Positions 1-12,150 of a stretch of 64,000 nucleotides of DNA are shown one piece after another. A model generated the notes under the pieces. The model did no database searches. It was not told where the DNA came from and saw nothing but the letters and a program-made list of their open reading frames with translations. Origin of the DNA: Torreya grandis (taxonomy: Eukaryota; Streptophyta; Pinopsida; Cupressales; Taxaceae). The stretch is taken from positions 1,052,501 through 1,116,500 of the forward strand of contig JARHVA010002374.1 of the NCBI GenBank assembly GCA_037957365.1, written 5' to 3'. A program made the position numbers and the translations under genes. The stretch's first letter is position 1. Every line of letters begins with the position of its first letter.

Positions 1-1084
1 ACTAACATGTGATATCATTTCATAAGGGAAATTATGGAAGAGTATTAGAGAAGGTGGACACACATGAGAATGTCATAGATTAATTGACTACAGAAGTGAG
101 TATTTAGAAGTTATCTTAGTGAATGAAATCAAGGGTCATTCTTTTTTTCATTTTTTGAAAATATGGACTCATGTTTCCTTATGAAAAGTGTTCAACAAGT
201 GGAAAATTATTTGGAATGTGTTTCATATTTACATGGATATGTGCAATGATAGTTGTACACAAGGTTATTTTCATAAGCATTTTTTGCACACAAAATTCTA
301 TTAGATGCATGCACAATAATTATTTTCAAGTATGGTTCTTCAAAATAATTTTATAGAGATTGTAAATGGTTATTTCATAATGAATTTAGTGTGCTTGAAA
401 GATGTGCTAAGCTACATAGTGTTTTTTGCATAATATAATTGCACTTTGGAAGATTGTGAAGTGGTGTATGTTGGTTAGTTTTTTAGTTTAGTGATATGAA
501 TATATACTATTAATATGATGCAATTTAAAATTTAGGTGTTACTATACACTTTTTAGGCTTGATGGGTCAATTGGAGTGTTTTAGTAATATCTTGGTAGTG
601 CTCTGACATGAAATTATTTAAGGGATATATGGAATATTACTTTTATCAATAGTTGGTGTGACAAAATATTCCCCTATTTATTTTAAGTTACAAAGTGATG
701 CTCTGAATATAGACATGGATATTCTTAGGAAGAGAAGATGATGTTGAAGAAGATGATGATGCAAGTAATTGCATGAATGCTAAAAATACATGGTGAAGTG
801 TATGCATTATAATATGCATAATATAGGGTAAGTATATTAAAGTGGTATATGTGAGTAAAAATACATTTAAAATTTTAGTATTGTAAATGGTTAAGTTATT
901 TATATGGATAAAGAGATTAGTGTGCTAGGTTTTTAACCTGAAAGTGTTTTCCTAGGTGAAATCTAATGTATTTTATGTGCATGTCTTTATTATTTTATGT
1001 TTAATATTATTATAGAATATTTATTTTATCCATTTATTTATTTTTAAAAATTACTTATCCTAAAAATAATCATAGTAAATAAAC
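1..1084. other. AT-rich stretch, nothing recognised
   Basis: No reading frame of convincing length or composition, no LTR ends and no tandem structure were found here. The short open frames have the composition expected of AT-rich noncoding DNA. Probably old transposon-derived DNA, but that is inference. Confidence 0.5.
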
Positions 1085-1830
1085 ATGAGGCATAAAAATA
1101 GGAGGGAGGTCAGAGGCATAAAATGTAACAATAAGAAGTACAAGCCAAAAGGTTAAAAATAGGAGGGAGCCCGAAGATGAAAAATGTGGTAATAAGAGGT
1201 AAGACCCAAAAGGAATAAAAATAAATTAAAAATGATATTTGAGATGAGAAATATAGTTACAAGAGGTAAGATCCAAGAGGCAAAAAATTAGGAGGGATCT
1301 TAGAAGCATAAAATGTAGTAATAAGATGTAAGAGTCAAGATATGTGATAATGTGAGAGGTAACCTAGAGGCATAAATATAAGAGGTAGGAGTTAAGACTT
1401 AAATAAAGTAAGAGGGATTATAGATGCATAAAAATTTATAATAAGAGACAATATATATAAGCCATAAAAATAAGAGGGAGGTTGGAGGTGCAAAATTTAG
1501 TATTATTAGGTAAAAGTTAAGAGGCATAAAAATAAGGGGATATTGGAGGTATAAAATTTAATAATAGGAGCTAAGAACAAAAAATTTGAAAAATAAAGTA
1601 AGATGGACATAAAATGAATAAAATATGTGAATAAGAGGTTAAATACATGAGGTATAAAAAAAGGAATGAGACCAGAGGCACACAATACAATAGTAAGAGC
1701 TAAGATCCAAGAGGTGTAAAAGTATGAGGGCTTTAGAGGCACAAAATGTAGTAATAAGAGGTAAGATCCAAGAGACACAAAAAAATGGATCTAAGATCCA
1801 AGAGGCATGGTAAAGTAGTAAAAATATAAA
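1085..1830 (+). repeat. degenerate tandem array, about 60 bp unit
   Basis: The words GAGGCATAAAA, ATAGGAGGGAG and GTAATAAGAGGTAAGA return in the same order about every 60 bases, roughly twelve times. One clean step is AGGAGGGAG at 1,101 and again at 1,161. The copies are strongly diverged and the spacing varies, so this is an old minisatellite. The 90 and 77 residue frames on the minus strand here are by-products of the repeat and are not called as genes. Confidence 0.75.
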
Positions 1831-2461
1831 GGCACATAAATAGAATGGATACCAAAGGAGTAAGTAAATCAATACTAAAATGAATCACATTAAGTGTAAT
1901 ATAAAAGTATTATAATGATAATACAAATAATTATCAAATGAAAGATTTATTATGATACATGCCTAAATGAAATATTTAATATGTTACATTCCTAAATAAT
2001 TTAAATAGATAGAAGAACATACCTATAGCATGGTATGTCCATAAAATGAAGCATAATTTTTTATTTTATTTTTTGAATTTAAATTTGTTTTTTTAGTGTG
2101 TGTAGGATTATTCATTATTGTGACTATGAGATGTTAAGAATGGAAAGTGGCATATATGTCCTCAATTTCTAGGAAGGGTGAGGATGGGTATCATAAAATG
2201 CCCCATGTGTGAATGAAATTAAGGGAGGGCATTGTAAGACGTTTCAAATTTTTAATTAATATAAGGATGGGAATCATAAAGATAACCTAAAGTGTAACAT
2301 ATAATAAGGTAAGATAATGTTCAATTGTGTTAAATTTAAATTACTATATTGATGTATTGATTACCCTTTTTATTGTTTTATATGTGAATTTGTCTCAAAC
2401 TAATGACTATAACATCTAAGGTAGTTTTAGGTATGATAGACTGATTTTTTACATTCTAATT
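1831..2461. other. AT-rich spacer
   Basis: No gene seen. A short direct repeat, AGGATGGGTATCATAAA near 2,181 and AGGATGGGAATCATAAA near 2,263, is the only structure noticed. Confidence 0.4.
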
Positions 2462-2880
2462 GATGTCATCGACCAAGCTAATGGTGTTGATTTTTTTAAA
2501 ATTAAATTGAGCATTATTGGAATGGAAAATGAATATAAAATATGTTAGTTATAACTAAAGATCATTTATATTATCAATGAAATTGGGAGGAGTTGTCTTA
2601 ACAACATTATCTAGGCTGATGATTTTAGAAGTATTTATCTATAATTGATCATCTTCAACCGAGATGATGACACCACTGATTTTTTTAATTAAATTAAACA
2701 TAATTGGAATGGTATATGACATTTGAATGTGTTTGATTATAAGTAAATATCATATACATGACTAATGACATCAAGAGGATCTATCTAAACATCATCTTCC
2801 AATATGATGACATTAGAACTATCTATCTTTAAATGAACATCATCAGTTAGGATGATGATGCCATTAATTTCTATGTTTTC
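2462..2880 (+). repeat. degenerate tandem repeat, about 187 bp unit
   Basis: The sequence ATTAAATTGAGCATTATTGG at 2,501 returns as ATTAAATTAAACATAATTGG at 2,688. The preceding block, a CATCATC and GATGATG inverted pair followed by a T run, occurs near 2,463, 2,648 and 2,835. There are two full units and a partial third, all diverged. No protein coding is seen. Confidence 0.55.
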
Positions 2881-3998
2881 CTAAAATAATTCAAAAAATG
2901 ATCATTGTTTATTTTATTGAATATAGATTAGGGTCTTATGAATTATAAACCTAGGGTTTTATATAGGTGGATTAGTGGGAGGGAATAAAGGAATGAAAAT
3001 AAATTCATCATCACTTGAGTCAAATTAAAGGTTGTCAAGTTGTTAAAAAAATTTAATGTTCCTATCATATTATTATTGAATGATATGTTTGATGTGTGTG
3101 ACAACATTATCTAGTTGAATGTTTTCATTGGTGAAAATGAGTGAAAAATATTTTTGACATCATCAATCAGGTTGATGGCATTAGATTCACATGAGTTGTT
3201 ATGAACTATATTAGTATGTCAAATGAAATTGATTTTTTTAATGTTTCTAAAATTTCATTATTTGACATAAAAATATATGATTTTTTTAACATCATCATCT
3301 AGGATGATGAAATTAGGATGTTAAAGTATTTTAGATGTTTTTATTTACAGGTAACATTCGATATAATTTGCTTTTTTTGGATGATATATGTGGGGTGTTG
3401 TATTAGGTTATTTTTAACATTATATTTGATGTAAGAAATATATGATTGTGATAATATGCATACATACTTGACATGAGTATATACTTCAAAATGTCTTTCT
3501 ATGATTTAATAAATTATTTATGATAATTTCTTTTTTATTGAGTTGTTAGGTTACTTAATTTTTTTTTCATGATATGTTGTAACTATTCTTATTGTGAAAA
3601 ACTTACACTTTCTATAGCTTTGATCGTATTAATTTCTATGTCTGTAACCTATGTGTGTATTTTAATATTAATGGTCAATCTCTAATGCACATAACAATTG
3701 ATTTAATTATTTGATAATGTCTAGGTTGTATATTAGTAGTAGTCAACCTAATTGGAGTATGGAGTTTTAATGGCCTAAGTATGGTATATATATGAGGTTA
3801 GTGTTAGGATATTAATCATCATATATTTTAAATTATATTATTATTGTAAGGATTTGGGAGGTTTTCCCCTTGAAGTGGCTCAATACTATATTTAAGTATT
3901 TTTCTCTTATTTATACATGAATGTTGTTATTATACTCATATTACCTATTATATTTTGATCTATTACTATAATTTTAATTTTGAAATATAACAAGTTCA
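2881..3998 (+). other. probable 5' LTR region of element B, left end not found
   Basis: The stretch ends just before a primer binding site typical of chromoviruses, so at least its right part should be the 5' LTR of element B. The likely end is ...AAGTTCA near 3,998. A TATA-like stretch lies near 3,890. No second LTR copy is present in the window, so the left end cannot be fixed. No gene seen. Confidence 0.4.
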
Positions 3999-4005
3999 TT
4001 GCAAG

Positions 4006-4017
4006 TGGTCTCAGATC
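4006..4017 (+). promoter_or_regulatory. primer binding site, initiator tRNA-Met type (element B)
   Basis: TGGTCTCAGATC differs at two positions from TGGTATCAGAGC, the site complementary to the 3' end of plant initiator tRNA-Met used by many Ty1/copia and chromovirus elements. The gag start follows 450 bases downstream. Confidence 0.65.
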
Positions 4018-4466
4018 TTTGATTTAAGAAAAATATTTTACACATTAGGGCAATTGAGGGAAGTGAAAATAAAGTTGTCTAGGCAAATATATTACTTTCT
4101 CATTTAATTTTTTATTAGATCTAGTTATGTTTAGATGTGGTGTTTATTGTACTTTGTGTGAGGAAATAACCCAAAAAACTTTTTATCTAGGAGTAATTTG
4201 TGATTTTATTTTTGAACTAGGTACACTAATGTTAAGCAATGAGTATAGAATAAGTTATTTACACTTTTGAGAAATATAATTCATTGGATTCATATCTTTT
4301 AGGTGTTTGCAATAGTATAGGTCTTTAGTAAGTCTAGGTTTTGGCCAATTTTCAACATTTTTCACCTTTGAGAAATATAGTAGTCATTACACTTGTTTCA
4401 ATAATGTGATCACATTGGTGTAGGTGGTTAGTAACCTTAATTTTTGAATTGAGGCTAATTTTATCA

Positions 4467-5080
4467 TGGTTGGTGATTCTACTAGAGGTAGGGGTAAAAA
4501 TACCATTACATCAAGGAAGATGTTGAACAAAGAAGACACAAATTTAGATATGGGATATGGTAGAAATTATGAATCTATTTCACTTGACTGGGAGAAAAGA
4601 TTGAGTAAGGTCAAATAAATAATATTAAATATGATAATATCTAAAGAAGAATATCGATAAAAAATATGATTTTATGGAATAAAAAGATACAATGGCTACC
4701 AAGGATGAACCAAAAGAGTTGTCTAAGAAAGAGGATATAAATAAGTTATATAAAAACATGTTTGAAAGTATGAGGGAGATTAAAACATTGATTTATTGAA
4801 TTTTAAAAGCCATACCAGCTTCCTAAAACACTAGAAACAATTTTGGTAGAAAATCCAAGGAATCATTGGAATGTTCTACTCATGATTCAAGCAAAAAATC
4901 ACATCATTCACTGAATTATACTAATTATTGATTTTGAAAATTTATGCCAAAGCTAGATATTCATATTTTTTACGGAAAATATAAACAAAAATGGATTGAT
5001 CAAATGGAACACATTTTTATCTAAATCATGTTCCATGTGGATAAAAGGTTAAAATTGATCTTGTGTATAGAGATTAGCCT
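4467..5080 (+). pseudogene. broken gag of element B
   Basis: The frame opens with ATG at 4,467 and gives a basic, Thr/Ser-rich start (MVGDSTRGRGKNTIT). It then decays through stops. From about 4,935 a gag signature is readable: PKLDIHIFYGKYKQKWIDQM, then EHIF. This matches the usual chromovirus gag opening, in which 'pkldip.F.G...' is followed by a Trp-Ile and 'qmE.yF'. The capsid C-terminal half and the zinc knuckle are gone. The product would have packaged element RNA. Function is certainly lost. Confidence 0.65.
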
Positions 5081-5087
5081 ATTTATA

Positions 5088-5255
5088 AGGCTTTATACAG
5101 GATGACTATGCTTAATATTAGTGAGCTTAAGATTTATCTTCAATAAAAAGGCCACATTCACCCTAGTGTGTCCCTTGGGATGCACCTATTATTTTTATCA
5201 AGAATAAGGATGGCTCACTTCATCTTTGTATAGATTATTGGCAATTATTTTATCT
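5088..5255 (+). pseudogene. N-terminal fragment of reverse transcriptase (element B)
   Basis: Reading with small frame corrections gives 'SELK', then [20 protein letters not shown] followed by [10 protein letters not shown]. This corresponds to the first conserved RT blocks of chromoviruses ('PS.SPW.aPv.fvkKkDGslR.CiDYR.LN'). The YVDD active site and everything after it are absent. The sequence turns into A/T-rich filler right after the IDY block, so the copy was cut by a deletion. It lies only about 110 bases from the gag motif, so protease was lost as well. Confidence 0.65.
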
Positions 5256-5259
5256 AAAA

Positions 5260-6500
5260 TGTGAATTAATGCAATATTAATTGTAAATTTTAAAAAAAAA
5301 TGAATACTAATTTTCATGTAAAATGACTAAAATAAATAGTAAAATAAATTTTCATCAAGTATATTTTGTGACAAGCAAGTTCAATTATTTGTAATGAAGA
5401 AAGTGAAGGGATAAATAGAGACTTATCTTGGTTTGAATACTTAATTTTTTTAGGTTAACAAATATATTTAAGACTATGATTAATGATTATGACCAACTTA
5501 TTCCATAATTCAAATTTTTTTTGAGCTCAAGACACACATGAAACTCAAACATGTATTCTCATTAGTCTTATCCCTATTGGTCAGATCTATCCCTTGACAA
5601 TGAAAATTTAAATTTTGGTTGAGAGGTGTAAAGGCTAATGTAATTTCTATTTCCATTTTCAAAATCTCTCATTTGTGTGAATATGAACTTGTAATATTTA
5701 AACCCTAGTTTCCTACACATGCACTAGATAGATGAATATATAACCAAAAAGGGAAAAAAATTGGGGTAGTGGGATGGTCGAGTTGGCCTCAAAAACACCA
5801 TGTAACTAAGTGTTCTTTACATAATCTAAATGGATCTTAGCCCAATGTATTTCTTCCTTTATAGATGTATCATGATATGTAAATCTAGATACTTGTTCTC
5901 CTAATTCACACTTGGCACATGCAATTATAATAGTACTTCATAATATAGCTATATGCAATGTTATTGTGAATAACTCTTGAAAGTGTGAGAATGCTTTGTA
6001 TAATGATAATGATCATTTTGTATTTACTTGATGTTAACTCATGCATATGTATAGTTTGTATCATGTGTGTATGAGAAAACTTTCTAATGAATGCCTTATA
6101 TTATCTTTGTTTATATAGGGGTTCTTAGATCATGAACTAAAACTTCATGGTGCACATAAAATGGGTTGACTCAAAATGGATTAAAGAGGCTTAAGGAGGG
6201 GCTAAGAAAATTAAAAGACTCAATGAGAGGTTAAGACTTAAAATACTCAAGGAGGGGTTAAAAATAAATTAAAAATAAACCTAAAGACTTAAGAGAGGAC
6301 TCAAAATAATTAAAAGAGGGATTATCAAGTCATAAAGGCTCATAAAGTAAAAGAGAAAATATAAGACAAGTCATAAAATGAAGGGGGGTAATATAATAAA
6401 AGTGAAACATTAAGTATTTAATTATTTCCCAAGACCTACATAAATAAAGTAGTTAAAATACATTTTAAAATAAGTGTTGTGCCAGATTTGGGTGTCTACA
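5260..6500 (-). other. possible minus-strand LTR ending at 6,500
   Basis: The plus strand ends with GGGTGTCTACA at 6,490-6,500, which is TGTAGACACCC on the minus strand. Two well-supported Tat-type LTRs in this window begin with the same word (TGTAGACACT at 37,589 and TGTAGACATCC at 36,216 minus). The stretch may therefore be an old solo LTR read on the minus strand. No matching second end was identified and no gene was seen, so this is a weak call. Confidence 0.3.
6170..6385 (+). repeat. short-period degenerate repeat
   Basis: Variants of TTAAAGAGGCTTAAGGAGGGG, cut here into 'TTAAAGAGGCTT' and 'AAGGAGGGG', return about every 30 to 40 bases together with AAAATTAAAAGA and GACTTAA words. The purine-rich strand bias is strong. 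Probably a decayed minisatellite. Confidence 0.4.
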
Positions 6501-8889
6501 TTTTTCACACCTTTAATATATAATTTTAGTGATAACTAAAAATACTGGATGAAAGGAAAATAAAGAATGCAAATCCCACATGGAGATGTTGTTGTTTAGA
6601 TGTATCATACACCAAAACGATCCAAAGTGCTCCTATAAAATGAGATGTATGTAATTATTTGTAACAATTTGTCAAGTAACAAAAGATATAGCTATAAATG
6701 AAATACTATAAATATCAATCAAGGAACAACTACACCTATATGTTGGGCATATATAATTATAAATCCCATGGATAAAAATAAGGGACTTGTAACATCTTTA
6801 CATTTTTAAGCTAGGGAAATGGATAATATTTAAAAAGGTAATGTGACAAATAGAACCATTGAGAGATGTATAAGCCTCAATGTGCTAATTGTAGTAAATG
6901 TTATTTGGAGAAATTATGTTGAAGACTATAGAATTGGTGGTGATCAAGCCCCAATTTGAATTATACCTATATAAAAGACATAATACCCATTGAGGTATGA
7001 AACATTTGAACTTGATTCTACTAATATTTATAACCCAAAGATATAAATGAGGTATTCCACTCTTCTTCACTGGCACAACACTTAAAAACACAAATTAAAT
7101 TTATGTTAACACACGCTATAGTGCATTGTGCCATCTCACGATCTACATTCAAAATTTGACGGGTCCTAAAAAGTGGCACAACACCTAAAAACATGATATA
7201 TAGTTGTAGATCAGCTCACATAAACATTAAAGTACCTACAAAGATTATGGTAACTTACACATTTATAAGAAGAATCGAAATAACCAAACTCATCTAGGAA
7301 CTCATCTACAAACTCAAATCTTACCATGTTATTATGGTTTTTCATGAAAATATTTAAAATGATACATGGATCTATGTAATGTCTAGATTTATAACACCCT
7401 CCTTATCATCATTATAAAGCCATCTACCAAGATAGATTACCAAAATATCATTATTTTTTTAGAAAATGAAAAATACACTATAGGATTTTTGGTAACTTAC
7501 ATTTGTGCAGGAAGACATAATTTTAAGTCCATCTGTAAAAATATTTAATACTGTAAGTTTTTTTCCACAAGTTTTTTATTGAAACATGTCCATGGCTAAT
7601 TTACAACAACATATGACCTATTCAGTAATTCTATAATTTAAAGTGAGCCATGTAAATGTGTTATGGAGTCCGTGATGTGTTATGTACATCAAAATTATAT
7701 TTTAAATTTAATAATTGTGGTGCATAGTAGTGTGTTAGAATTATTTAATGATTATGGCTCATGATGATGTGTTTCTAGTATTTAATGACTGTAACATTAG
7801 TGGGTAGTTGAGAGAATTATATATTATGTATCTATAAAAACACATCCCTACACTTGATAGGGTATTATTTTTAGACAATGGGGAGTTAGAAATATTATAG
7901 AGTAAGAGAGAACCTAGATTAGTTCAAGCATAGATTTGTGCAAGTCATAAATCTAATTAAGGTGAAAGGATGTGATATCTCATTTTGATATTTTGGTAAT
8001 TTTGGATGTCTATAATCAGACTGTAGTATCTGTGCAAGCTATAATTCCTCATTTCAATTAATAAATAATGTTTTTATTGCATTTAAGAATATTGCTTTCT
8101 CGTGCAAGAGTATGGTTAGGTCATTTGTTGTGTTAAATTTGTTAGAATCATGGTCTAAGGTTGTCCTTGATTAGAAACCATAACCATGAATAAATCAATG
8201 TGGTTCTTATGTGGTACTAATGTGGCACCCTACCCAAACCTCTAATGGGTTAAAAACCTACACTATCCATAATTTTGGGCTAAATGAACCAACAAAAATA
8301 TGAGCATCCACACATAAACAACTCTTTTTTATGAGCTTTACAATAATAGTATTAATAACAATACCTACTACTTTTTATAAATTTATCAATAAATATATGT
8401 TGTAAAATTATGCACCATCATTTTTTGGCACTTTGAAAAATCTGGGAACACATCATAAAATTTTAAAAAAAAATGTTTTATTAGGTTTCAACACATTTAT
8501 TCCATTTAAGGAAAAATGCTCAATTTTCGCACACATATAAAGTAATATTGTGGCACCAACTTGTATGTGTTTAAATTTTAAGGATTTTTTAATTAAAAAT
8601 TGTAAAAAAAATCATTTGTGAAATAGATCCATGAGCTAGTGGCATTTTCTGACAAAGTTATACTAGTACCAAAAATCCCACTCTATAGAAATTATATACA
8701 AAATCAAATTTCCTATGAAAAAGATTTAAAAATACATTATTGATTTTTAAAATTAATAATTATATATATAATCTATGCTTAAAATGGAACATTTCATTAG
8801 TTTTCATAATTCCCAAATTTTGTATGGTTTGGTGGAAACTGATTTTTAATAATATCCATTATTTGGGTGTATATAAAGTGCAAAAAAGT
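6501..8889. other. AT-rich stretch, no gene recognised
   Basis: Nothing convincing was found on either strand. A direct repeat of GGCACAACACYTAAAAACA occurs near 7,072 and 7,166. A TATA-like CTATAAAAACACATCCCT near 7,835 resembles CTATATAAACACATCCTTG near 9,924, which hints at related promoter remnants in two decayed elements. Confidence 0.4.
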
Positions 8890-9480
8890 GGAGCACCCTA
8901 TTATGCTTTGATCCTATTGTTACTTAGTTGGTTCAATATGGCATACAATGGGAGCTTTAGTTGACATCATATGGATGAGATTAATTATATGGGGCTTATT
9001 TGGCCTCAATTATGTGTGATATTTGACATAATAATTGATTGCTACAATATGACATGCAAAGGAAACCTCAATTGACATATAGTGGTCAATGTGATTCACT
9101 GCATGGAGATATTTTAGCACCCATTATGTGTGAGTTTTGGTGAAATAATTGGTTATTTCAATATGGCATGTAAATGGAGTCCCAATTGACATAAGGTGGA
9201 CATAATTCATTTCACAAGGCTCATTTTGACCCAATTATATGTGATATTTGATTCAATAATTTGATTCACTCAATATGGTGTCCAATGGATCCCTATTTTA
9301 GATAAGGTGTACATAATTCACTACATGGGCATACTTTATCCCCAATTGTGAATGAAATTTGACATAATATGTTTTTGGTTTAATACAATAGGTAATGTGA
9401 ACCCCAATTTATACATAGTGGATGTAATTTGTTAAAAGGGATCATTTAACCCCAATTATGCATAATGTATACACAATATT
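8890..9480 (+). repeat. tandem array, about 113 bp unit, five copies
   Basis: The anchor word CAATATG or a close variant falls at 8,934, 9,045, 9,159, 9,271 and 9,386, giving spacings of 111, 114, 112 and 115. Within each unit the blocks 'CCCAATTGACATA.GGTGGACATAATTCA' (broken by variants) and 'CCCAATTATGTGTGATATTTGA' (likewise) recur in order. Copies are diverged by substitutions with few indels. No coding potential. Confidence 0.75.
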
Positions 9481-10779
9481 TTTAAACTTGATCAATTATT
9501 GATGCTTTTTCTCTTGCAAGAACTCATCAAGTCTCAATCTCTCTAAGTACATGCATTAAAGGGTGCACTAAGAAAGGGTTGGGCAGACCATTGGTGATTC
9601 TCAAGATTGTTTTTCTATATACCACCACTCAAAACCATTACAAGTCCCTCTTATACATTTCCCTAAGGTTTGACACTTCTATTACAAGATCCTCCAAGTA
9701 ATTCACCACCTAAAATAGCCCATACCTAAGACAAAACCTCTTTTTTTCATCCTCTAAACATTATTGAATGGGATAACCCTATTTTTGGAAATGATCATGT
9801 TACAAGACTAATTTTTCCCAACTAACTTAGTCTAAGGCCTTATTTCTTTATTTTTTAAACAACTAGGTCAACTAGGTTGGCTGTGCTAGCTAAAAATTCA
9901 AAACAGTCTAGGGTTAGATCTAGCTATATAAACACATCCTTGACCCTATTTTGATAGAGATAGATATAATCATTCATTTTCTCTCTTTACAATCTACTCT
10001 TACACTATTTTACTTGAGGAGTCATTGCCTAGGGATTACACTTGGAGAGAAGAATCTTGTCTTGTGGATATGTCTTGGATGCATAGGAGAAGTATTGTAG
10101 CCTAGATCTAACCTATGTTTGTGATCCTTAGGAACCAAAAAAACTTCTTTAAAAGCATCATTGAATAAGGTAGATATAGAGCTTCAATGGATTCATCTTC
10201 AAGGTAAGTATTCCTAACTCTTATTCCTTTATTTTAGTAGATAGAAGTGCAAAAGTAATGGATTATGAATGTATTTATCTCTCCATGCATAATATTACCT
10301 CTACATTGACTTGAGTAGAGTTATTATTTTCATGTTTAATTTTATGTTTATTATCCCCCATTTATGCCACAAGCTTTGGTGAACACTTGACTACTTTTAC
10401 TTTTACTTCGTTAGAAACCATAGGACCTAGATAGGGTTATTGTGTGGTATTGTTCAACTAGAGGCTTTAAACCCCTATCTAGTGATATTGTGTGGTAAGA
10501 TACCCCTTAGTTAGGTCTATAAGATCCATATTGGTCATGAACCTGATTTTCTAAATGTACCAACAAATAGAAGTGCTAGTTTGATTTATCTTCTCTGAGC
10601 TAGGATTGATTTATAAATTAGCTTCACTTCACTTTCCCTTGTATACATTATGGTAAACCTAAATTGAACTAACCCTTGAAGGTTTTATTTAATGCTCTAA
10701 TTTATTATTTATTTCTTTTTTACATCATTAAATCAAATCTATCAACTTAGTCTAACATTTTATGGGTAGGTTTAACACA
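9481..10779 (+). other. leader or LTR region upstream of element A, no gene
   Basis: A TATA-like CTATATAAACACA at about 9,921 precedes a T/C-rich stretch, as in LTR promoters. A good 5' splice-site match, CAAGGTAAGTATT, lies near 10,201. No LTR partner was found, so assignment to element A is by position only. Confidence 0.3.
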
Positions 10780-11429
10780 TAGTCAATTTGATTGACTCTA
10801 TTTGGCATTGTGCAGGTCATCAACTATAAGTAACTGGATCGATCCACTCGACTTAGTTTGATTCTTCACATATAGTTTTATAGAATTAATTGATGTATTA
10901 AACTCTATTATCAATTTAAAAATATTCATCTGGATGACATAATATAAAAATACTAAATTTAGCATCATTGAAATCATCAGGTTCATTCTCACCAACTTAG
11001 TCATTTATTTTCCTTTAGTTTAGTCCTATTTTTCATAGTTTTTAGTCTATAAAACTATAACCCTATAGTAAACTAAGTTGATTAGATAAAATTAGTTTTT
11101 TAGTTTCTTCTTTCCTAGGAGACTCGATTGACTCATTTGACTTTGTTTCTTTGGCCCTTGATTTAACAGATAGAATCGACCTAATCAATTTTGTTCTATA
11201 ATGTTTGCATACTCAATTGACCGAATCGACCCTATAATCCTCAAGTAAAGGAATTAAATTACATTTATATTAATTAAATCATCTTTAATTTTATTTTTTT
11301 CTTGCTTAGATTAGTAAACAGACTAAATAGGAAATTTTTATTTATTGATTTAGTCACATTGCTTTTTTTCTATTTACACACTTCCAAACCAAAAAATATT
11401 AAACAAACTCTACCCAAAGTCTACCTACT

Positions 11430-11620
11430 TGGATTTAATCACCAAGGGGGAATCCAACTTAGTTTTTTAACTGAGTATAAATACATGGTTGATGTTATTT
11501 ATTGGCAAAGAACCTGACACCCTTATTGTTATGGGATTGTGAAGTGAGGGGGTAGGCCCCAATACCAAGCTAGTACCATCACCAATTCATATCCCTTTCA
11601 GCCTTAACAACTTGATACCA
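11430..11620 (+). other. conserved leader block shared by elements A and E
   Basis: This stretch matches 39,175-39,345 in element E. Both carry TTGGATTT.ATCACCAAGGGG, then GAGTAT, then CTGACACCCTTAT, then GTGAAGTGAGGGGGTAGGCCC and CAATA.CAAGC. In both cases it lies upstream of gag. The shared block shows that A and E belong to one subfamily. It is probably untranslated leader RNA, with packaging or start control as possible but unproven roles. Confidence 0.65.
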
Positions 11621-11964
11621 TATTTATATTATATTTCTAGTTCCTTTCTAAATCCAATGCCCTATCACATTAATTTCTAAAATTATAATTTAAAACATTC
11701 AAGAAAATCCACATAGATTAGCATTTATATTTTTGTTACTTGTTCTTTGTCAATTGTATGTTGTATTACAAAACTTTTATTGACTAACATTGATACAAGG
11801 TTTGTGTTGTGTGTTGCAACTATATCGATAGAGTTGACCTAGTTATCTGTGTGTTTATTTCAAATTTTCTACTAATTAACACTAAATTATCCAGAGTCAT
11901 ACATATCAAAACCTATTTCTACCCTTAGAACATAGTTGACCCACTCGAATATGTCTCATATAGT

Positions 11965-12150
11965 TTTCCTTTTTATAGAACATAGTCATTTTATGTGACC
12001 CAATCTCTCATAAGCTAGTATTTTTTACCCTTATATAGAACACAATCATTATGTTTAACCTAATATCTCATAGGTTGGTCAATTTTCATTTCTATAAAAA
12101 ATTGTCATTTTGTTTGACCTAGTCTCTCATAAGTTGGTCTTTAGTGTTTC
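11965..12150 (+). repeat. tandem repeat, about 61 bp unit, three copies
   Basis: Three successive blocks contain 'TATAGAACA.AGTCATT', then a TGTTTGACC-like word, then CTCTCATAAGYTRGT. The CTCATA words fall near 12,005, 12,067 and 12,127. It lies inside the leader of element A. Confidence 0.55.

Larger units (their letters stand above)
3990..5260 (+). mobile_element. element B: remnant Ty3/gypsy chromovirus
   Basis: A primer binding site, a gag start and the N-terminal part of reverse transcriptase follow one another within 1.25 kb on the plus strand. The gag-RT distance is far shorter than in an intact element: the rest of gag and the whole protease are missing, and pol stops after the first RT motifs. 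The initiator-Met-type primer site separates it from the Tat-type elements elsewhere in the window. Confidence 0.7.

Noticed and set aside
171..356. 61-codon plus-strand frame rich in Phe/Ile/Cys
   Set aside because: It has the composition of translated AT-rich noncoding DNA and no recognisable domain.
10198..10210. Good 5' splice-site match (CAAGGTAAGTATT)
   Set aside because: No matching acceptor or coding exon was found. Some Ogre elements have introns, but one site is not enough to call one here.
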